Shown here one piece after another: positions 33,309 to 40,628 of a DNA stretch of 64,000 bases. The notes beneath the pieces are model-generated. The model had not been told where the DNA came from and made no database searches. It saw nothing but the letters and a program-made list of their open reading frames with translations. How positions within the stretch are numbered: position 1 is the first letter of the stretch; every line of letters begins with the position of its first letter. Position numbers and translations under genes: made by a program. The DNA comes from Streptomyces spiroverticillatus (GTDB lineage Bacteria > Actinomycetota > Actinomycetes > Streptomycetales > Streptomycetaceae), in the NCBI GenBank assembly GCA_014650415.1, contig BMUX01000003.1:1-64000 (forward strand), given 5' to 3'.

Positions 33309-34583
33309 TCAGGCGGTGGCGGTGGCGGTGGCGGTGGCGGGCAGCAGGGTGTCGATCCCCGCCTCGATGCAGGTCAGAAGCTCGGCGACCTCGTCGCGGG
33401 AGTAGGTGAGGGCGGGTACGAGCTGGACGCCGGAGGGGCCGGGGTGGACGATGGCGCCCGCGCTCCGGATCCGGGCGACCAGGTTGCCGACGTCCTCGCC
33501 GGACAGTTCGCTGCCGTCGGCGTGCCGCAGGTGCAGGGTGCGGAAGCAGCCCGTACCGGTGGTGTCGTGGGCGAGCGGGTGCCGCTCGACGAGTTCGGCG
33601 AGCCCCTGCTGGAGCCAGGCGGCGACGTTGCGTCCCGCCGCGACGGCGTCGAGGCGTTCCATCTCGGCGATGGTGGCGCTGACGGCGGCGCCGACGAGGG
33701 CGGTGCCGCCCTGGGTCTCGGCGTGGGCGAAGAAGGTGTCGTGCTCTTCGAGTACGCCGCTCACCCGCCGGGACATCACCAGTGCGGCTGCCGGGCAGGC
33801 CCCGTTGGTTAGGCCCTTGGACGTCACCAGGACGTCCGGGCGGCCGGGCCAGCTCTCGGAGGCGAAGTACTGGCCGGTGCGGCCGAAGCCGGTGGCGACC
33901 TCGTCGGCGACCAGGAGATAGCCGAACTCGTCGCGCAGTCGGCCCAGTTCGGCGACGTACTCCTCGGTGAGGGGGACGGTGCCGGTGCCGACGACAGGTT
34001 CCACGATCACGGCGGCGACGCGATGGCCGAGGGAGGCCATCAGCCGGCCGAGTTCGGCGGTGTCGTTGGGCGAGACGTGCCGGATGTGACGCTGGTCGAC
34101 TCCGTAGACGCGCTGTCCGAGGTCCTCGCCGGTGAGGGCGAAGCCGCCGAAGGTCAGTCCGTGGAAGCTGCCGCGCAGCGAGACGATCAGATTGCGGCCC
34201 TGGGCGCCCTGCACGGCGTGGAAGATGCGGGCCAGCTTCATCACGGCGTCGTTGGCGACACCGCCGCCGGTGGAGAAGAGAACACGGGAGTAGTGGTCGG
34301 GGCCGCAGACCCGCAGCAGGTCGTCGGCCGCCCGGCGGGCGTAGACGTTCTCGAAGCGGAAGGCTCCCAGGTAGGAGGCGTTGGCGGCGGCTTCTGCGAG
34401 GGCCTGGGCGATCCGCTCGTTCCCGTAGCCGAGGTTGACGTTCCACAGTCCGCTGTCGGCGTCCAGGCGGGTGCTGCCGTCGGCGAAGGTGACGCGGTGT
34501 CCGCTCGCGGAGACCGCGCAGATGCTGTCGTCGCCGTGGCCGGAGGGCGGGACGAGGTAGGGCCAGAGCGCTGTCGTCGTCAT
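33309..34583 (-). CDS. Class III aminotransferase of the daptide pathway (MpaD-like)
   Basis: This 424-residue PLP enzyme has the class III pattern: DSGLWNVNLGYGN, STGGGVANDAVMKLAR, SFHGLTFGG, LLVADEVATGFGRTG and the PLP lysine in VTSKGLTNG. Expected role: transfer of an amino group to the C-terminal ketone left after oxidative decarboxylation of Thr. The C terminus is a run of Ala-Thr pairs coded by a GGCGGT microsatellite (about 33312-33341), probably disordered. The start overlaps the methyltransferase stop by four bases. Confidence 0.9.
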   Translation of the reverse strand: MTTTALWPYLVPPSGHGDDSICAVSASGHRVTFADGSTRLDADSGLWNVNLGYGNERIAQALAEAAANASYLGAFRFENVYARRAADDLLRVCGPDHYSRVLFSTGGGVANDAVMKLARIFHAVQGAQGRNLIVSLRGSFHGLTFGGFALTGEDLGQRVYGVDQRHIRHVSPNDTAELGRLMASLGHRVAAVIVEPVVGTGTVPLTEEYVAELGRLRDEFGYLLVADEVATGFGRTGQYFASESWPGRPDVLVTSKGLTNGACPAAALVMSRRVSGVLEEHDTFFAHAETQGGTALVGAAVSATIAEMERLDAVAAGRNVAAWLQQGLAELVERHPLAHDTTGTGCFRTLHLRHADGSELSGEDVGNLVARIRSAGAIVHPGPSGVQLVPALTYSRDEVAELLTCIEAGIDTLLPATATATATA

Positions 34584-35428
34584 CGGGAGGCTTCCGTGGT
34601 CAGGAGCGTCACACGGTGACGCTCGCCGGGCGGGGTGAGGGGCTGGCGGGCGGTGACGGTCAGCCCTGCGGCCGTCAACTCGGCTTCGAGCTCGGGGAGG
34701 TTGACGATGGCCACGCGGTCGGTGCAGACCGTGGTGGGGCCGTCGTCGGGTGCGCCGTCGGCGGGCAGGGGAATCAGGGTGACGGCCCGGCTGTCGGCAC
34801 CGGCGGGCCAGTGCTCGTACAGCTCGTAGACCGTGCCGCTGGCTCCGGCGACCCGTACGGCGGTCTCGGCGGGGCCTTCGGCGTCGCCGCGCTCCATGAC
34901 GGTCAGCAGGAACTGGCCGTCGTCGGTCAGGTGGTCCAGGACGCTGCGGAACAGGCCCTTGCGGCCGTTCCCGTCCAGGAGGGAGAGCGAGGTGGTGCCG
35001 AGCAGGATGTGCGGGAAGCGCACACCGCCGAGCTGGAAGTCGGACATGTCGCCCTGTACGACGGTGCAGCGGTCCCGCATCGAGGCGGGGGCCTTGCCGA
35101 GTTCGGCGTGCAGGAGGGCGAGCATGTCGGCGGACAGGTCGAGGGCGGTGACCTCGCGGCCGGCAGCGAGGAGCGGGAGGGTGAAGCGGCCCGCTCCGGC
35201 GGCCAGGTCCAGCACGGCTCCGGGAGCGGTGCGCACGGCGCTCAGCAGGGCCCGGGTCTCGGGGTCGTCGTAGGTGGCGAGGTCCTGGTAGAGGGGGGCG
35301 CCGAGGGAGTCGTACAGACCGCAGAGCCGTACGCGGTCGCCGAGCCCGGCGACGCGTCGGGCGGCGTGGGTGTTCGGGGGCGCTTCGAGGGTGAGGGGGG
35401 CTTCGGGGGTCAGGGTCGCGGTGCTCAT
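34580..35428 (-). CDS. SAM-dependent N-methyltransferase of the daptide pathway (MpaM-like)
   Basis: The protein of 282 residues is a class I methyltransferase with the SAM loop VLDLAAGAGRFTLPLL, the acidic strand VTALDLSADML and the post-II region VVQGDMSDF. In daptides this enzyme puts two methyl groups on the new C-terminal amine. The ATG at 35428 overlaps the stop of the MpaB-like gene (ATGA), which fixes the start. It is also coupled by overlap to the aminotransferase gene downstream. Confidence 0.88.
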   Translation of the reverse strand: MSTATLTPEAPLTLEAPPNTHAARRVAGLGDRVRLCGLYDSLGAPLYQDLATYDDPETRALLSAVRTAPGAVLDLAAGAGRFTLPLLAAGREVTALDLSADMLALLHAELGKAPASMRDRCTVVQGDMSDFQLGGVRFPHILLGTTSLSLLDGNGRKGLFRSVLDHLTDDGQFLLTVMERGDAEGPAETAVRVAGASGTVYELYEHWPAGADSRAVTLIPLPADGAPDDGPTTVCTDRVAIVNLPELEAELTAAGLTVTARQPLTPPGERHRVTLLTTEASR

Positions 35429-36516
35429 GCGGCTACCACCTGGGGGGTGTCGAGGCGGACGCCGTGCTGGGCGAGCAGCTCGTCCAGCTGGTCGAGTTCG
35501 GCGGCGGGGACGAGTTCGGTGACGCGCTCGGGGGCGGCCAGGAGGCATTCCAGAGCGCGGGCGATCTCCCTGCGGACCGCGAAGAGCCGGCCGCTGATCA
35601 CCATGTACGTCTCGGAGTCGCCGTGGACGACCAGGGGCAGGGTGGCGTCGCCCAGGTCGGCTCCCGCAGCGGCGAGTTCCGGGGTGAGCCGGGCGCCGAA
35701 TCCGGAGACCCGCAGTCCGGTCTTGCCGTGTGCCATCAGGATGCGCATCGCGGCGATGGCCTTGAGGTAGCGGGGCAGGAAGGGGCGGCTGCGCAGGGCC
35801 TGGGCCCGGATGTCCTCCGGGACCACCGCGCCCAGTGCCGCTTCGTCGGGGCCGATCCCGGCGTACCGCCGGGTGAGTGTGTCGAGGCTGTCGTGGACCG
35901 TGCCGAGTACGGCGCCGGTCGGGGTGGTGGAGACGAACCCGTCCGGGTCGGCGTAGAGCCGTACGGCGGGGCCGTCCGCCGGGTGGTGGCTGCCGCCGAG
36001 GGCTCCGGCGTCGGCGAGCACCACGGAGGAGGTGAGGAGGAAGTCGGGGAAGACGCCTTCGGTCAGGGCGCGGTCGGCGTCGGCGAGGTAGGCCTCGAAG
36101 TCGGGGCGGTCCGTCAGCCGTACGACGGTCGGGCCGAAGACGGTCATGTAGGGGCTGGAGGCGTAGGAGTGGGTCTGGAGGAAGAAGTCCTGGCCGTTGG
36201 AGAGCTCGTCGCCGGGTTCCGTGAGGCTGCCCTCGTACCCCGTGGCGGGGGCGGGGACGCCGGTCCCGTCGTGGGGTGCCAGCAGCAGGGTGCCGGGGCC
36301 GACAAGTCCGGCGGCCACGACGGCGGGGACGTGGTCGGCGTTGCTCAGTACGAGCGTCTGGACGCCGGGGCCGGGGGTGCCCTTGAGGGGGGCGCCGGTG
36401 GCCCAGGAGATGAGGTGGTCCTTGAGGCGCTTGCGGTCGGCGGCGGGGGCCGTGCGGGGATCGGCCCCGGTGGAGGCCGTGCCGGGCTCGGCGGAGCCCA
36501 CTCCTGTCGTGTCCAT
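35425..36516 (-). CDS. Daptide recognition/accessory protein with C-terminal RRE (MpaB-like)
   Basis: The 363-residue protein has an unfamiliar N-terminal domain (about 20-290) and ends in a PqqD-like winged helix: LPLVVHGDSETYMVISGRLF, REIARALECLLAAPE, LDQLDELLAQHGVRL. This matches the described daptide accessory protein, whose C-terminal RiPP recognition element hands the precursor to the decarboxylase. ATG at 36516 is preferred since AAGGA lies 11 bases before it; an ATG at 36528 touches the ribosome site. It is the first gene of the tightly overlapped B-M-D block. Confidence 0.88.
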   Translation of the reverse strand: MDTTGVGSAEPGTASTGADPRTAPAADRKRLKDHLISWATGAPLKGTPGPGVQTLVLSNADHVPAVVAAGLVGPGTLLLAPHDGTGVPAPATGYEGSLTEPGDELSNGQDFFLQTHSYASSPYMTVFGPTVVRLTDRPDFEAYLADADRALTEGVFPDFLLTSSVVLADAGALGGSHHPADGPAVRLYADPDGFVSTTPTGAVLGTVHDSLDTLTRRYAGIGPDEAALGAVVPEDIRAQALRSRPFLPRYLKAIAAMRILMAHGKTGLRVSGFGARLTPELAAAGADLGDATLPLVVHGDSETYMVISGRLFAVRREIARALECLLAAPERVTELVPAAELDQLDELLAQHGVRLDTPQVVAA

Positions 36517-36635
36517 GCCAGAGAACATCCTTCGTCGGTGTACGTTCCCGTCTGCCTCCAGAGGCATCGGGTCAATGTCAGGTGCTGAATGTCTGAGGGG
36601 GGCCGAAGCCCAGGTCATGCGGGGGGCGGTGCCGG

Positions 36636-37616
36636 TCAGTGCGGCTCGACGACCGCCTTCAGAAGGGTCGACAGGTCGGAGAGGGTCTCCTGCGTACCGA
36701 AGAGCTTGTGCACGGCGGTGCTGTTGAGCACGATCTCGTCAACTCCCGCCTCCTCGAAGGCCCGTAGCGCCTTGACCGCCTGCGACAGGTCGCCGCCGGC
36801 GAACGCACCGGTCTCCACGACACCGCGCGCCACGTCCTCCAGCTTTCCGGAGCGGACGTCCACGCCGGCCCGGCCGAGCATGTCCAGGTAGTGCGGGGCC
36901 TGCATGTGCGGGGCGTTGCCGATCACCGCGAGCCGTTCGGGTGCGTCGCCCTCGCGGCCGTCCTTCTGGATCCCGGTCGGAACCATGGCGACGATGCGAG
37001 GAAGAGTCGTACGTCCCGCCCGGGCCGCGCCCTCCTCCACTGCGGGCAGAAGGACTTCCCGCAGATACGCGGGCGGCGTCAGCCACGTGATCACCACATC
37101 CGCCACCTCACCCGCCAGCCTGGCCATGCCGGGCCGCAGTACCCCGAGGCCGACATCGACCCTGGGCGCCACGGCCGGGGCGAGCTGCCCCCGGAAGGTG
37201 TAGTGCGGTCCGTCCATCTCGACGGTCTCGCCGTCGAGCAGGCCGCGCACTGCCTGTACGTACTGCCGCGCCACCTGGAGCGGCTTGGGGTACGGGGCCC
37301 CGAGGATGTTGGCCTGGAAGGCGGCGGCGCCGGGGCCGAAGCCCGCGATCACCGACTCGCCGGTCGCCAGGGCCACCGAACGGGCCTGGAGAGCCGCTTC
37401 GTACGGATGCCGCAGCGGCATCAGCGTGACCCCGAAGCCCGTCGGAACCCTGAACCCGGCCCCGGCCAGTCCCGTGAAGGTCTGGTGCGGCTCCATCACC
37501 ATGGCCTGGCCCTGCCAGAGCCGGGTGGCTCCGGTCCACTGGACCAGTCCTGCGAAGGGCAGTGCCTGCTCCAGTCGGCGGGGGACGCAGGGCAGGAGAA
37601 CGGAGTAGTCGGTCAT
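36636..37616 (-). CDS. LLM-class flavin/F420-dependent oxidoreductase of the RiPP cluster
   Basis: The 326-residue TIM-barrel protein belongs to the luciferase-like/F420-dependent family (GVTLMPLRHPYEAALQARS, SVIAGFGPGAAAFQ, ARQYVQAVRGLLDGE). It lies 119 bases upstream of the MpaB-like gene, same strand, with no terminator seen between them, so it probably belongs to the cluster. Its step is not defined. Reduction of dehydrated residues to D-amino acids is one known role for family members in other RiPP pathways and would fit with a LanKC dehydratase here; that is inference. Confidence 0.82.
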   Translation of the reverse strand: MTDYSVLLPCVPRRLEQALPFAGLVQWTGATRLWQGQAMVMEPHQTFTGLAGAGFRVPTGFGVTLMPLRHPYEAALQARSVALATGESVIAGFGPGAAAFQANILGAPYPKPLQVARQYVQAVRGLLDGETVEMDGPHYTFRGQLAPAVAPRVDVGLGVLRPGMARLAGEVADVVITWLTPPAYLREVLLPAVEEGAARAGRTTLPRIVAMVPTGIQKDGREGDAPERLAVIGNAPHMQAPHYLDMLGRAGVDVRSGKLEDVARGVVETGAFAGGDLSQAVKALRAFEEAGVDEIVLNSTAVHKLFGTQETLSDLSTLLKAVVEPH

Positions 37617-37685
37617 GGTCGGTCGGGGTCTCCTCGGTCGTGTTCGCGGGCGGGCGGGGGGCGGTTCGTCGGCGCCCGGTGCGGG

Positions 37686-37958
37686 CTACTTGCCGCCGCG
37701 ACCGGCGGACGGGGCTTCCCAGTCGTTGTTCTCGACCTTCAGCGCCACCGCCCCACGGGCACCCGGCACCTCCCAGTCGTTGTTCTCGACCTTCAGCGCC
37801 ACCGCCCCACGGGCACCCGGCACCTCCCAGTCGTTGTTGTTCTCGGCCGCCTGGGCCGCACCCTGCGCGCCGAAGGCGAGAACCCCCGCGGTCAGCAGAC
37901 CGACAACAACCTGCGCGCTGCGGCGGGAAAGCCGGCTGTAGGACGAGTTGCTGTTCAC
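37686..37958 (-). CDS. Exported small protein with tandem NNDWE repeats
   Basis: The 90-residue protein starts at a GTG with GGGGAG seven bases before it. It has a Sec signal peptide (SRRSAQVVVGLLTAGVLAFG, cleavage probably after GAAQAA near residue 38). The mature 52 residues are almost entirely repeats: NNDWEVPGARGAVALKVE occurs twice, then NNDWEAPSAGRGGK. The underlying 54-bp DNA repeat is exact. I do not recognise a family. Position between the RiPP cluster and a divergent LuxR-type regulator suggests a processed signalling or structural peptide. It may be an independent unit. Confidence 0.75.
   Translation of the reverse strand: MNSNSSYSRLSRRSAQVVVGLLTAGVLAFGAQGAAQAAENNNDWEVPGARGAVALKVENNDWEVPGARGAVALKVENNDWEAPSAGRGGK
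37717..37846. repeat. 54-bp tandem repeat inside the exported peptide gene
   Basis: Two exact 54-bp copies begin at 37717 and 37771, and a third partial copy begins at 37825 and then diverges. Absence of silent differences shows a recent duplication or strong conversion. Confidence 0.92.
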
Positions 37959-38265
37959 GATGATCTCCCCGTTGCTCGGTGCGGTTTCGCTGTGTTCCTG
38001 CGGTGCTTCCTTGCAAGAACGACTTTGCCGTCTGCGGGAGCCGGTCACGAGGGCATATGCGCGCAGCTTGCTGCACCTTCGTTTTCCGCATCGTGCAGCG
38101 GTCGCCATCGGGCCCTCACAAAGCCTTCGCCAGCGCCTCCCGACAACTCCGCCCCCACAAACGGAACCTGACAACCCGTCAGAAACCTCCGTTGACAACC
38201 CTCGATCATCACTTGAAGATCCAGTAAAAGATGTGGTGCCCGCTCGACCACGGGGGAAGACGAAA

Positions 38266-39315
38266 ATGCCGCACTTGCTGGAGTTTCTGGGTGTGAGCGA
38301 GAGAGAGGACCACCTCTACCGCGCACTCCTCCGCCGCGAATCAACCCACCCGCCCACCGACCACCCGGAGCGCCCGGCCGCCGAGCGCCCCGACACGGAA
38401 TCCCAGGCCCCAGAACCCCAGGCCCCAGATCTCCAGGCCCCGGACCCGGACCTGGACCGACTGGTGACCCTGGGCCTGGCCTCCCGTGCCTCCAACGGAG
38501 TCGTACGGCCCGTCCCGCCGCCCCGAGCCGTGGACGCCCTCATAGACGGCCGCCTGCGCGCCCTGCGCGAGGAACTGGAGAGCGAGGTCACCCAGCGCGC
38601 GGTCCTCGAATCCCTCTTCCGCGAACGCCGCGCGGCCACCCCGTCGCCGCACGCCGGAGCCGGCTCCGAGAACAACCAGATGATCACGCACCTGTACGGC
38701 ATCGACGCCGTACGGGAAGCCATTGACGAGCTGACCTTCTTCGCCCGCTCGGAAGACCTGACCACACACCCGCGCGGCGTGATGTCGCCGGAGTCCATCG
38801 CCGTCTCCCGCCCCATCAACATGCGGCTGCTGCGGCGCGGAGTGCGGATGCGCATGATCCTGGGGTCGGCGGTCCTGCGGGACGAGGCCAGCCTGGCGTA
38901 CACGCGGGAACTGGTGACGCACGGAGCGGAGATCCGGGTCTCCCACCACCCCATCGAACGCGTGATCATCGTCGACCGGCAGGCCGCGCTCACCCCCATC
39001 GACCCCACCCTCACCGCCAAGGGCGCCCTCCTCGTACGCGAACCGGGCCTGGTCTCCACCCTGATCACCCTCTACGAGCGCATGTGGGCGGCCGCCGAGG
39101 AACTCCCCGGCGAGGACACCGACCTCCCCTCCGACATCGAACGCAAGGTGCTGGCCCTCCTGCGCACGGCCGACAAGGACGAAACCGCCGCCCGCCACCT
39201 GGGCGTCTCGATCCGCACCTACCGCAAGCACCTCGCCACGCTGATGCGCCGCCTGGGAGCAGCCAACAGAGTGGAAGCGGCCCTCATAGCCAACGAGCGC
39301 GGCTGGCTCACCTGA
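38266..39315 (+). CDS. LuxR-family transcriptional regulator with N-terminal TrmB-like and PLD-like regions
   Basis: The 349-residue protein has an N-terminal winged-helix-like start (PHLLEFLGVSEREDHLYRALLRRE), a 25-residue Pro/Gln/Asp-rich repeat (QAPEPQAPDLQAPDPD), a middle sensor-like domain (IDAVREAIDELTFFARS, MRLLRRGVRMRMILGSAVL, ALTPIDPTLTAKGALLVREPG) and a LuxR-type helix-turn-helix (ERKVLALLRTADKDETAARHLGVSIRTYRKHLATLMRRLG). There is no receiver domain. It is divergent from the exported repeat peptide, separated by about 307 bases in which I see no operator. ATG at 38266 has GGGGGAAGA before it. Confidence 0.83.
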   Translation: MPHLLEFLGVSEREDHLYRALLRRESTHPPTDHPERPAAERPDTESQAPEPQAPDLQAPDPDLDRLVTLGLASRASNGVVRPVPPPRAVDALIDGRLRALREELESEVTQRAVLESLFRERRAATPSPHAGAGSENNQMITHLYGIDAVREAIDELTFFARSEDLTTHPRGVMSPESIAVSRPINMRLLRRGVRMRMILGSAVLRDEASLAYTRELVTHGAEIRVSHHPIERVIIVDRQAALTPIDPTLTAKGALLVREPGLVSTLITLYERMWAAAEELPGEDTDLPSDIERKVLALLRTADKDETAARHLGVSIRTYRKHLATLMRRLGAANRVEAALIANERGWLT

Positions 39316-39327
39316 CCCACCCCTGCA

Positions 39328-39377
39328 CGAGGGCCCCGGTTCTCCGCGCGTCAGCGACGCCGCGACCGGGGCCCTCG
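39328..39377. terminator. Terminator after the LuxR-type gene
   Basis: A perfect 13-bp stem (CGAGGGCCCCGGT / ACCGGGGCCCTCG) begins 13 bases after the regulator's stop codon. It closely resembles the terD terminator stem. Confidence 0.8.
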
Positions 39378-39419
39378 CCCGTACCCCTGCAACTCCTGCC
39401 GAATCCGCTCGGCCTTTCC

Positions 39420-39595
39420 GCGTACGACGCCGACGGGCAGCCCCTGCTCAGGACGCTCGACGGGGACTTCGGCTGGGCGGACGGCGCCCCGTACGACCGG
39501 GTCGCCGCGACCTACGCGGTGCCGCAGGTCCCGTACGCCTGGGTCGAGCAGAGCGTCGCGCCCGAGGGGCGGATCGTGACGCCGTGGGGTGTCCC
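39420..39595 (+). pseudogene. Remnant of a PCMT-type (isoaspartyl) methyltransferase
   Basis: The frame reads LDGDFGWADGAPYDRVAAT, then VPQVPYAWVEQSVAPEGRIVTPWG. This is the last SAM-domain segment of protein-L-isoaspartate methyltransferase relatives, where G(D)G..G....APYDR and VP..W..Q..PGG.IV.PWG are conserved. Neither the N-terminal SAM loop nor the C-terminal domain is present; the frame before it is the terminator region and after it unrelated sequence. It is a gene scrap. The 380-base gap 39316-39695 holds only this scrap, the terminator and the operator next to the antitoxin. Confidence 0.6.
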
Positions 39596-39672
39596 GGGAC
39601 GGCGGCCGGACCTGGGGCCCGTCCGGCGTCTTCGCCTTCGCCATCCCTCGTACGGGGGATGGCAGGCCCGAT

Positions 39673-39694
39673 ACTTTCGAACTACTTTGAAAGT
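39673..39694. promoter_or_regulatory. Inverted repeat overlapping the antitoxin start region
   Basis: ACTTTC and GAAAGT form a 6-bp inverted repeat with a 10-base spacer that ends two bases before the antitoxin ATG. Antitoxins usually bind such palindromes to repress their own operon. The site is AT-rich compared with its surroundings. Confidence 0.5.
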
Positions 39695-39695
39695 C

Positions 39696-40196
39696 ATGAG
39701 CGCCGACAGGGCTGAGCAAGCCGACAGAAACGCAGCGGTGAACTTCTCCGAACTGGTCAACAAGAACAAGCAGACCCTCGCCCGCCTCAAGCAGACCCCC
39801 CGACTGCTGCTGCACCGCCGGGACGGCGAGGACCTCGTGCTCACCACGGCCTCGCGGGCGGCGCAGGACCAGACCGTGGTGTCGGCGGCGACCCGGATGC
39901 TGGCCGCCATCGCCCGCCGCGAGCCCGGCAGCATGGAACTGCTGCTGGACGTGCTGCCGGAGGCATTCCCCTGGGTGCGCTTCCTGCCGGAGCAGGACGT
40001 GCACGCCTTCGCCGTGGAACTCGTGTCCACCATGCGAGCGGCGGAGTCCATCGCCAACACCGCCTCCGTCGCCCAACTCCTCACCGCCTGGCAGCACACG
40101 GCCGAAGTCCACTCCGACCCGGAGCTGCTGGCCGCACTGACCACCGATCACGGCGCGGACTACGGGGCCGCTCCCGACCCGAGGGGCGTGGTGTGA
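39696..40196 (+). CDS. Phd/YefM-like antitoxin
   Basis: The 166-residue protein has an N-terminal antitoxin-like part (NAAVNFSELVNKNKQTLARLKQTPRLLLHRRDGEDLVLTTA in reading order) that resembles the prevent-host-death fold, and an all-helical C-terminal extension of about 100 residues (RMLAAIARREPGSMELLLDV, FAVELVSTMRAAESIANTAS). Such long Phd-like proteins occur in Streptomyces with a small toxin gene overlapping at the stop. Here the overlap GTGTGA is present, but the toxin frame is broken. The protein itself looks intact. Confidence 0.72.
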   Translation: MSADRAEQADRNAAVNFSELVNKNKQTLARLKQTPRLLLHRRDGEDLVLTTASRAAQDQTVVSAATRMLAAIARREPGSMELLLDVLPEAFPWVRFLPEQDVHAFAVELVSTMRAAESIANTASVAQLLTAWQHTAEVHSDPELLAALTTDHGADYGAAPDPRGVV

Positions 40197-40403
40197 CGGC
40201 AGGACGCGGCGACCGGGCGGCCCCGCCCGCGCCACCACAGGCTGAAGGGCACTCTCGCGCACGGCACCCATCGCGGGCAGACCTGCGAGCAGTGGCAGAT
40301 CGAGGTGACCGGCGGCGGTCGCATCTGGTACCTCGTGGACACCCTGCGCACCACGTGCTGGATCGCCTACGCGGGTACGGCGCATCCACGCGCTACGGAC
40401 TGA
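40193..40403 (+). pseudogene. Frameshifted RelE/ParE-like toxin gene
   Basis: A GTG at 40193 overlaps the antitoxin stop and reads MTAGRGDRAAPPAPP. After about 45 bases the toxin-like sequence continues in another frame: RLKGTLAHGTHRGQT, WQIEVTGGGRIWYLVD, WIAYAGTAHPRATD and then a stop at 40401-40403. The two parts together make a protein of about 70 residues like the small toxins that accompany this antitoxin type. A single-base indel between about 40205 and 40250 explains it. It is an inactivated gene, unless the indel is a sequencing error. Confidence 0.68.
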
Positions 40404-40453
40404 ACCGAGCCGTCGCACCTCGTGATCACAACTCCGCTCCATCGCACACCCGT

Positions 40454-40470
40454 TGACCGAATATCGGTCA
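40454..40470. promoter_or_regulatory. Perfect inverted repeat upstream of the M4 protease gene
   Basis: TGACCGA-ATA-TCGGTCA is a perfect 7-bp inverted repeat, AT-rich at its centre, 158 bases before the metalloprotease ATG. It has the size and symmetry of a dimeric repressor site. The regulator is not known. No other motif stands out in the 225-base gap. Confidence 0.5.
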
Positions 40471-40628
40471 GAAGCCCTCACAAATGGATCCTCAGCGGAC
40501 GATCAACGGGCAAGGGATGGTCAAAAAGTTGTGAGGCAATTGTTGGCAGCCCGTCAACTCCGGTCATTCGATGTAACTCTCACATCGCTTCAGCTCTTAC
40601 CCCCCACGGAACGAGTGATGGAGAGCGC

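Noticed and set aside
37717..37846. Possible CRISPR-like repeat array
   Set aside because: The repeats are directly adjacent without spacers and are in-frame coding repeats of an exported peptide.
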